Below are positions 56,001-64,000 of a stretch of 64,000 nucleotides of DNA, piece after piece. The position numbers were made by a program, and so were the translations under genes. Under the pieces are notes generated by a model. The model ran no database searches and had not been told where the DNA came from. It worked only from the letters and a program-made list of their open reading frames with translations. Source of the stretch: Filosporella fistucella. Taxonomy: Eukaryota > Ascomycota > Leotiomycetes > Helotiales. The DNA is taken from positions 1,674,001 to 1,738,000 of the forward strand of contig JAQJZZ010000005.1 of assembly GCA_030077755.1 (NCBI GenBank). Reading direction: 5' to 3'. How positions within the stretch are numbered: the first letter of the stretch is position 1; the number at the start of each line of letters is the position of its first letter.

Positions 56001-56808
56001 TCTTAGTAGGCTAGTGGCCGAGCACTTGGGATGAGTTCAATTAGACTAGCCAATTCAGAGTCCGTAGCTCTCTATATTCCGTCGTTTTCTCGAAATAGGA
56101 TCATCTGGGAAGGATGGACCTGACTCTGCAATTGCTTTCCCTTCCCCATCTAGCCATATTACAGTGCTAAGAGCTTCTTGCAGCTTCGTACCTCGAGCAC
56201 ACGGGATGAAGTGCATTCTGCGATGCATGTTTCCTGCCGAGTCTCCCAAATTTGGACAGCATCTCCTCTGGCTGTGGCGAAGTGTTGTCTTGCATTCTGA
56301 TCTTTGCTACTGGTATCTTTTTGATCGCTAGCTATTATTGAGGGTAGCGAATATCATAGATCGTCCCAGTATGGGATATTTCCTCACTGATATGCATTTG
56401 AGTAATTCCTATATTGCTCCCAGCATCTATTTTTAAGGGTCTTCTTGCTTTATGGGTAAGCTCTCATCGCCGTCCAAACTTAGCTCGATCTTCAGGTCTT
56501 TACTAGCCAATGAAAGATCCATTTTCACCGCTACTACTGCCCAGCTAAGTCCGTACTTAGCTACGGAAAAGCCAATTCCCCTCCGTCCACCGTCTCGGAA
56601 TATGGGCCCGAGTACTACGCTAAAAGTGATGAACAACGCGAGGCTACAGCCTTGGTCGTATTTTCATATCTAGCTCTCTGAACTGTTGTATCTGATGGTG
56701 GGAAGTTGACTGTACTATATATGTCCGCTTCCTGCTCATTCATTCTCAATATTGCTCATCATCCCCAGTGGTCTTGGCAGTTTTCTCTCTGGAGAACTCG
56801 CATTCATA
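53018..56808. other. 3.8 kb gene-poor region upstream of the laccase gene
   Basis: No supported gene. Open frames of 65-130 codons (54175-54561 on the minus strand, 54813-55118 on the plus strand and 55245-55523 on the minus strand) have no domain, signal or coherent splice partners. No terminal repeats were noticed. The right end holds the laccase promoter. Confidence 0.45.
56716..56722 (+). promoter_or_regulatory. putative TATA box of the laccase gene
   Basis: TATATAT lies about 90 bases before the laccase ATG, a usual distance for a fungal TATA element. Confidence 0.45.
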
Positions 56809-58782
56809 ATGTCTTTAATAGGTGGCATACTCAAGGGTGTTTTGGGTATAATTGGCGCCCTGACCCAACAACAGACAAACGGGTAAGTTACAAGCTTATA
56901 TCTGTGACTGGTGTTGAAACTTGCTTTGGCCTCTTCCCACCCAACACCTAACAAATCTGCTCTCGATACCAAGTTCTAACTTTTGACAGTCTGTCAGTAT
57001 GGGGAACCTTGCAAGCCCCAACTTTTCCCCAATTTCTCAACAATAACCCCCTTCCCGGAGGATTTCCCTGGGGTTTTCTTACCGCTGCTGGGAGCAATCC
57101 ATACACCCAAGCACCAAACACTGGTGTCATTCGTTCATACGACTTCACAGTTACACGAGGTCAAATTGCACCTGATGGATATCAGACGAATGTAATATTA
57201 GTGAATGGTCAGTTTCCAGGGCCAGCGATCGAGGCCAATTGGGGAGACGTGATTCAGGTCACGATACACAACAAGATCACTGGGCCAGAAGAAGGAACTG
57301 CTTTCCATTGGCACGGCCTTTTGCAAAAGGAAACACCTTGGTATGATGGTGTGCCAGCAGTACAGCAATGTCCTATTGCCCCCGGTGCTTCTTTTACATA
57401 TCAGTTCCGTGCTAGTTTGTATGGAACAACTTGGTATCACTCCCACTATTCTGCACAATATGCTGGTAAAGTCCTCCGAACATTTTCACATGGAGGATCT
57501 AATAGCGATAGGTGGACTGCTGGGCCCTTTGATCATCCACGGACCAAGTAACGCAAAGTACGACATTGATCTTGGTCCAGTTTTCTTGCAAGATTGGTAT
57601 CATGCGGAGTATTTTGATATCCTCGAAGAGGTCATGGCGCCTAACGGAAATCCTCGCCCTGACTCTGACAACAATTTGATTAATGGCAAGATGAACTTTG
57701 ATTGTTCTACAAAGGCTCCAGGGGACAACACGAAATGCACAAATAATGCAGGAATTGCCAAGTTCAAATTTACAACTGGGAAGACTCACAGGTTAAGGTT
57801 GATAAACGCGGGATCTGATGGTCTACAAAGATTCAGCATTGATGGACATGAAATGACTGTCATCGCTAACGATTTTGTCCCAATTGTAAGTACTTTGACT
57901 CATCATACGCCTCAGTTCTGATTACTATAGAAACCTTACACCACCAAAGTTGTCACACTTGGCATTGGTCAACGAGCCGATGTTCTAGTCACGGCCAATG
58001 CGGGCAAAGCTCAGTCTTCGTTCTGGATGCGATCCAACATCTCGACAATCTGTTCAACCGCTAAACAGCCTTTTGCTCTAGCAGCGATCTTCTATGATAA
58101 GGCAGACCAAAAGAAAGCACCGACATCCACTGCTTGGAACATTCCTGACCCAGGAACCTGCGCAAACGATGATCTCTCCCTCACGGTCCCGTACTACCCA
58201 ATTAAAGCTGATACACCATCCACGACTAAGAATCTGGACATCAGCTTCTACGTCAATGCCACTGGAAGTTTCTTATGGAAACTCGACGATGTCTCTTTCA
58301 GGGCAAACTACAATAAACCTGTCCTTTTGCAAGCTGATCAAGGAAACTTGACTTTCCCGACAGAATGGAATGTCAAGAACTTTGGAAGTAATGCTACCAT
58401 CCGCATCATAGTCAACAATCCCGGACCTGCTTCCCACCCTATGCACCTTCACGGTCACAACATGCAGATCCTTTCCGAAGGCCCAGGAAATTACGATGGC
58501 TCAACTATCGTCAACCCCTCAAATCCACAAAGGCGAGATGTTCAGCTCGTCCGAGCAGGTGGGCATTTTGCCTTCCAGTTTGCAGCTGATAATCCCGGAG
58601 TTTGGCCATTCCATTGCCATATCGCCTGGCATGTGTCTGGGGGGCTATATGCCAATATTCTTGAGCGGCCGGCAGATATTGGGACAAGACAGCAGATTCC
58701 ACTGATTATGCAGCAGACCTGTACGGATTGGGAGGCGTACACTAATAGAGCTGTGGTGGATCAAATTGATAGTGGTGTTTGA
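56809..58782 (+). CDS. laccase-type multicopper oxidase (ascomycete laccase)
   Basis: Oxidises phenols with reduction of oxygen to water; normally extracellular. 591 residues, exons 56809-56882, 56990-57465, 57512-57885 and 57931-58782, phases closed. Copper ligands are H131/H133 (HWHG), H175/H177 ([10 protein letters not shown]), the HPMHLHGH block and the HCHIAWH block at 536-542, with Cys537 as type 1 ligand. The residue ten after this cysteine is Leu547, the axial position. The protein ends exactly in DSGV, the C-terminal plug that in ascomycete laccases is usually exposed only after cleavage of a tail; here it is encoded directly. The N-terminus [20 protein letters not shown] is hydrophobic but weak as a signal peptide, so the true start could be in an unseen exon. 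Three N-glycosylation sites are seen. Confidence 0.94.
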
Positions 58783-59339
58783 TTGAAAAGAGAGAGGAGT
58801 TTCTTGTACATATAATTTAGGACGCGTGTGGTGAAAAAGGGAGATGGAGATCTAATATTATAATATATATTCGGCGTTGAGCCGTTTCTCTAGCTTTCCG
58901 ATCTTCTTGATTGACATCAACCTGATAATGTCCACGAGGAATATTCGATCAGACGTAGCAGAGCCCTGCAGCTCTGTGCCCCACACCTTCATAATAAACA
59001 ACCTCTCTTCATTTCCCTCAGTTGAAATTCCAACGTACAAGATACCTTCGTTTCGTACCGCAACCGAACATACTGAGGTTTCTTTAGTCTCGACATTGCT
59101 CCTCATTGCCAAGAGACAAACGACTACACAGCATCCGCAATACGAATCTCGCATTAGAGCAATGCTGTATGGACTCCCAAATGGTTCTCGCTATCTAGCA
59201 AGCATTTCAACTACAGTCTGAACACCATGGGTAGGGTTGCGGAGTATTGGGAGGATGTGAAGGCTGAGAAAGATCGAGAAGAGAACGAGAAGAGAACGAA
59301 GATAACAAGGCTTCGGCAACTACACTGAATAGCTTAAAA
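58783..59339. other. 3' flank of the laccase gene
   Basis: A 114-codon plus-strand frame at 58877-59221 has no recognisable domain. It may belong to the relic that follows or be chance. Nothing else is seen. Confidence 0.4.
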
Positions 59340-59700
59340 ACCTCTGCCTCTGCAATGACAGAGCTCTGCTATGACTGGATCGTTGTCGGCGGAAGCATAC
59401 ACTACTGCAAGCACAGCGAATTCTTCAAGGATTATCTACCTATTGGTGGCAACGCTACAGCAGGTGGCACTCCCGTTCCAGGGCATTGGAATATTCGAGT
59501 TGGAAGTTCTTCCAGCAGTTGGCTCCCCGGATTCTACTGCTCGCAAATTACTCTTGGAAAAAGTATTCCATACCCCGAACACTATCTGCAATCGGTTCAA
59601 CTCCAGACTGGTGGGAGGCACAAGCAGGCTCGACGAAAATGAAGTGGCATGGTGATGTGGAGTTGACTTCTGCGGTTTGTGAAAACTGGTTTTGAAAGGA
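59340..59700 (+). pseudogene. decayed fragment of a GMC oxidoreductase (cellobiose-dehydrogenase flavin domain-like)
   Basis: Pieces of the N-terminal FAD-binding region of a glucose-methanol-choline oxidoreductase appear in order but in two alternating frames. One frame has CYDWIVVGGS (start of the dinucleotide fold, missing GxGxxG) then GGTPVPGHW and FYCSQITL. The other has GIFE and later SRLVGGTSRL, like the LVGGGTSVNGALYW block. In intact proteins these lie within about 110 residues, as here. No intact frame, splice pattern or C-terminal half exists downstream, so it is a truncated, frame-shifted relic. The family assignment rests on short motifs and could be wrong. Confidence 0.4.
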
Positions 59701-61613
59701 AACCCACAAGCCATTTCATCATTACAAGATGAGGGCTATGTTTATATGTTGAGCATTCGCATGAGTCCGGAGAAACTGGAAGTAGTGAAAAGTGCCATCC
59801 CAACTTCGTATCGGAAGGTAGGAAAGTAAGGCTGGTTGTTGGGTGAATCCACAGCGATTATGAGATCATATCAAATACTTGCCTCTTTCGAAACACTCCC
59901 TCTCTATGCCTGCAAGATGTAGTGTAATGATGGGCAATACCTGTCACTCCTCTCATTCTCAGTTGCCGACAGTTTCTCCATCAGAACGCTCATGGTAAAG
60001 ATAATATTTTTGCTATACTTTCTCAGGACGTGGCTGCAGTTGGGAATGAGATTTCCTTCCCAATCTCCATCACTGGCCTGCAAACTTCCTTTATTTCCTT
60101 AGGTCGCCACACTTTCTCAATTTCGTCATGTTAGCTTTAATTGTAAATAGTCCTCAAGAACAAAAAGAGATCGATCATCGAATCTTTACTACTTTTATTT
60201 CAAACAAATTCATGGGTTCCCATTGAGTTTTACTGGGATATGGCGGGGAGGACACGCGGCTCGCACCCTGCCCTATTTTGGGGACATCAATTTATGGATA
60301 TCTTCAAATGCCGAGATGCGGGAGCTTTGACGATCTGCGATTTGTTTCACGCACAAGCTCTCACAGTAGTCAATGCTTCTACAAATATCCATCGCCTGAT
60401 TGGACTCTAGCTGCAGGTCAGGATTTCTCCCACATTCGACATCCGCTGAGGTTCTGTTCATGAGCCGCCTCAAACAGGATCAGGCTCTGAGCTGTGCGGT
60501 AGGCGGCCAAAACCATTCGCTGCAATTCCACAGACTCATGCAAGAAAGCCCACCGTTGAAGATGCTTTTCTTTTTCTTTTTTTTGTCGGGATGCTTGCGC
60601 ATTATGTATTTTGGTTCTTTCTACTAGAGAGAATCAGTCTGAGTATTCAGTTTCTGCTGAGATTTTGTCGAAGCCAAGTAAATGCAAGATGCAGCATCCA
60701 AAGATGGACATAGCTGCGTTTGAGCTGGGCAAATGGTGGCTTGTGAATTCACATGTTCATCCCCTCTCTGAGCTGCGAGAAACTGCATGAACCATGCTCG
60801 CGAGGAGATTGGCTTCAGATAAGGGCTGTCAGCAAATGTCGTCTCAAACTATCGTTACAAGCTTCATTGGATGATGATTGAATATCTGTAAACCTTTCAA
60901 TATAATTATCCTCCTGGGCAGAATGTCTCTTTCACAATTATCAAGCTTCATTCGCAATTCTTTTGAAATGGGAGTGGCAAATTTATTCTCCCAAATATCC
61001 ATTTTGCTCAATTCTTCGAGCGCAACTTCTCAAGATCAATGGTACGACACGCTACGATTATGGTTAAGCATCGAGGGGTAGATGCAAGACCCCGAAAATC
61101 TGTGCACTTGTCTCCGCCGGATGTCGAATGTCAATTTTAGTTGTTCTCTCTTTCGGCCAAGATCAACCTTGCATGAGCACTTTCCTCTGTCCGAGCGGAC
61201 ATTTTTCCTGGAGTCTTGTCGAAGACTTCTAGCAGTACGAATATATCTGCACAGAGGTGGAGTTTCTCTTTGCGGAAAGACCTCGAACAGAAACAACAAT
61301 CCTTGTCTACCCAATGAAGAAGCTTCATGAGGGGCGACAATGAATCTTTCACCTGCCTCAAGATGCGGTGAAACTTCCCTTACAGACCATTGTTACGCGG
61401 TCTCATTTCATCTTTTCTCACCTGGTAACTTATCGTACGTTGCGATTCATTGACATCCGGAGAAGGTGGCGTCCGGAGGGGCGATCGTTGTCAAGGAAAG
61501 CACGCACAATTAGCTAACTATAGCTATAAAGCTCCTATCTGTTTGCTATCATATCTTATGTTTCCTGTTCAAGTACCTCTCCTTTCAACTGTATTGTATA
61601 TTCTATTGCCAGA
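59701..61613. other. 1.9 kb promoter region of the peroxidase gene
   Basis: A T-rich run (TTTTTCTTTTTTTT) lies at about 60569-60584. No gene is supported; the rest of the relic GMC gene is not visible here. The right end holds TATAAA at 61525-61530. Confidence 0.45.
61525..61530 (+). promoter_or_regulatory. putative TATA box of the peroxidase gene
   Basis: TATAAA lies 84 bases before the peroxidase ATG, inside AGCTATAAAGCTCC, and is followed by a CT-rich leader. Confidence 0.5.
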
Positions 61614-63466
61614 ATGAAGTCTTTCAGCACCTTCCTTCTCCACAGTGTCCTTATTTGTATCAGTGCCACTGCTGCACAACAAATTAATGGAATCGAGATT
61701 CGAGAAATGATGGAGGAGTTGGAACATATTCTTGTCGATAATGGTGGCACAAACTCGGACGGGTTCGTGGCAGCAATCACACCCTGTCTTAATTATATCG
61801 GATTTGCATCAGATACCGCAAACAGAGGGGAACAGTCATCAGCTCAATGGGTAAGGGCTGCATATCATGACTTTGTCACTGCAGACATATCTGCTGGTAC
61901 AGGGTAAGATCCATTATTGAATGCAGGCTGTGCAAGACTGATATTAATAGTGGGTTGGATGCTTCTTTGGTGTACGAGACTGGAAGGGACGAAAATAAAG
62001 GACTATTTGTCAACGATACGTTACAATTCTTCCTTCCGGTAAATCTTATGACTCTCCCCAACTCTTGCGTTGAGGTACTAATCTTTTCAAAGACAGTATC
62101 GGCATACCTCAGCATGAGCGATAATATAGCATTGGTAATTCACCACCTATAATACAGGGCTGGGCACTTACAATACACAGGGTCTAGTAACTTCAGTCGC
62201 AACTTGCGGAGGAACAAGGACCAGCATACCCATCCGAGTGGGACGGATCGATGCCACGGCAGCTGGTCCAAGTGGAGTTCCGAAGCCTACAACCGATTTG
62301 ACAGGGACTTTTGGACAATTCCAAACGGCTGGGTTTAACTCGAGCGAAACTATTTCGTTGGTGTACGTAATTTTAGCTTTTCAGAGAACATATCTAATTG
62401 TATGCAGAGCCTGCGGACACTCACTGGGCAGAGTCCATAGTGTGAACTTCCCAGACGTCGGTATGTGTGTCGATTTAATTGAAAGCTGCGTTTCTAATTG
62501 TTGTAGTCGGCTCAAGCGTCATTTCAGCAACAAAGTAAGCATTTCTAGCAATCAATCTTGCCGTTTTCTGACACATACAGTCTCGATGGCGGAGCCCCTT
62601 TCGATACTACGCCAGGTGTCTTCGATTCAAACGTAGTCAATGAATATTTAAAGGGAACAGGGAATCTCGGTGGTCCTTTGATCGTAGCACCGAATGTTGA
62701 GGATCGATCTGATCTTCGATTGTACACCTCGGATCAGAATGCTACCGTAAATAGCATGTCAGAGGAAGCTGCGTTCCAAGCAACCTGCAATCGTGTCTTC
62801 GGAAAAATGATCGACACAGTGCCGGAGACAGTCAAATTATCTGACCCTGTCGTTCCCATGACCTGGAAAGGGGTGAATCTGGCAATGGATATATCGTCTT
62901 CAGGCGCTATTACGGTTGGTGGCCTGATTAGAAATCTATACACAAGCACATCGCCACCAGATACTGTTTCCTACACTACTACCTCCGGATCAGGGAACTC
63001 TACAGAACAAAAGAGTAGCACAGCGTCTGGAACAGGAACTTCACTTTATGGAAACACAACATACTACCCATTCAACAGTAGTATCCCTTCCGGCACCACA
63101 GCACTTAATATTCAGTCATCGATTTCTTACCCACTCAACACCAACATTTTCATTCTCACAAACCAATCAACTGTGGATAGCACCTCTTTGGCCTTCAAAC
63201 TGCGAGCCGCTGCCTTGACCTCTCTTGCGTCAGGTATTGGGACCATGACTGGAGTTCTCTACGTGCCCGAGAAACAGGCAAATGTCTTCCAGAAGACAAT
63301 CACGAATACGACGGTTGAGATGAAGGCGGTTGGAACAGCGGGCGACTATACCTTGTTTGAAGGGAGCGTTACGCCTAGTACAGCTACTGGTGTGGTGGTT
63401 AAGGTTATGCTTGGGGATGCTGTAAGCAGGACTGTGAAGAGTAAGATTTTCGTAGGAGGTGTATAG
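61614..63466 (+). CDS. secreted heme peroxidase (plant-peroxidase superfamily, class II-like)
   Basis: 522-residue protein from seven exons: 61614-61903, 61951-62038, 62093-62134, 62181-62362, 62408-62460, 62507-62534 and 62581-63466; all phases close. A clear signal peptide (MKSFSTFLLHSVLICISA) is followed by the distal motif WVRAAYHDFVTAD, giving catalytic Arg81 and His85. VATCGG and IRVGRIDA follow. The proximal heme ligand is His205 in VACGHSLGRVH, assembled across intron 4. LDGGAPFDTTPGVFDSNVVN matches the region after the proximal helix. A long Ser/Thr-rich link (TTTSGSGNSTEQKSSTASG) and about 140 further residues form a C-terminal domain not found in lignin peroxidases. It belongs to the ascomycete secreted peroxidases related to class II; I see no clear manganese-binding or surface Trp site. 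Adjacent laccase supports a role in extracellular phenol oxidation. Confidence 0.92.
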
Positions 63467-64000
63467 ACAATTTTTCGCTTTGTCTTGTCAAGTGGATGGA
63501 GATGTTTTGTGTTGGATTTTCATGATTGGCGCTGTAGAAGGAAATGAATTCATTTCTTGATTCGATGTGTTCTCCTCAGTCAGCCCGTAAGAGGAGCCAG
63601 CAGGATGCTCTAATGCTGGTATCCCCTTCCTCTGATTCGCCTTGGAAATGCAATACATTTTGAGGATTATTACCCAAATTTTCGCAATTCGAAATTCTTT
63701 TCGCTTCATTTTGACCTACGACTCCTTTGCGAGGGTTTGCTCAGTCTGCAGATGAGCATCACTACCGAATGTACTCTGCTACTCAATTTACCCCTCGGAA
63801 ACACGCCCAGGAGGACATCTCGATGATGCCAACTTGAGGCCTCAATCACCGACACCACTGCTAGCACTCCTCATAGCTCCGGTTGCAGTCTGGCATTTAT
63901 TCGACTACACCATAATACGACGCCTCTGAAATTAGTTTCCCATTGTCTCAATTCCACATTATCCTCGCCCGCTACCATATGTATAATTTACCCATAGCCT
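63467..64000. other. 3' flank of the peroxidase gene
   Basis: No gene is seen up to the window end. A minus-strand frame at 63488-63709 is short and basic without motifs. Confidence 0.5.

Overview
The window is nuclear DNA from a filamentous ascomycete (Pezizomycotina). The evidence is the many short introns (about 45-90 bases, GT-AG, with CTAAT/CTAAC-type branch points), CT-rich leaders, a HET-domain gene, several Zn2Cys6 regulators, a STRIPAK FHA protein and expanded secreted oxidases. The mix would suit a plant-associated or saprotrophic Leotiomycete, but that placement is inference. I rebuilt gene models by hand by matching splice sites and checking that the reading phase closes; 20 protein genes plus two broken or doubtful ones are supported. 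No tRNA, rRNA, CRISPR or intact transposon was found.

Region 1 (1-12.9 kb) looks like a small metabolic or detoxification cluster. It holds the 5' end of a PaaK-like adenylate-forming ligase, a cytochrome P450, an NAD(P)-dependent epimerase/reductase divergent from a DHA1-type MFS transporter, a secreted beta-propeller protein resembling fungal saponin hydrolases, and a small membrane protein. Region 2 (14-22 kb) has a regulator combining two C2H2-type fingers with a Zn2Cys6 cluster and a large orphan coiled-coil protein. About 4.4 kb of gene-poor, strand-asymmetric DNA follows.

Region 3 (26-35 kb) is the most unusual. Downstream of the mitoribosome assembly factor gene rsm22 lies a gene for a protein with four Zn2Cys6-type clusters in tandem at its C-terminus. 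Its upstream DNA is about 1.7 kb of diverged tandem repeats with a period near 98 bases. Three adjacent units carry a perfect CGG-N3-CCG inverted pair at exact 98-base spacing, the kind of site Zn2Cys6 proteins bind. A conventional Zn2Cys6 regulator lies beyond the repeats.

Region 4 (37-53 kb) is mostly conserved housekeeping or signalling: a small single-pass membrane protein, a histidine phosphatase, a class I sirtuin (Hst2-like), a HET-domain protein, a Zn2Cys6 regulator with a mid-protein cluster, a tail-anchored FHA protein (HAM-4/PRO45 type) and MGR2 of the TIM23 translocase. Region 5 (56.8-63.5 kb) is an extracellular-oxidase island: an ascomycete laccase ending in the DSGV plug, a decayed GMC/cellobiose-dehydrogenase-like fragment, and a secreted class II-like heme peroxidase with six introns.
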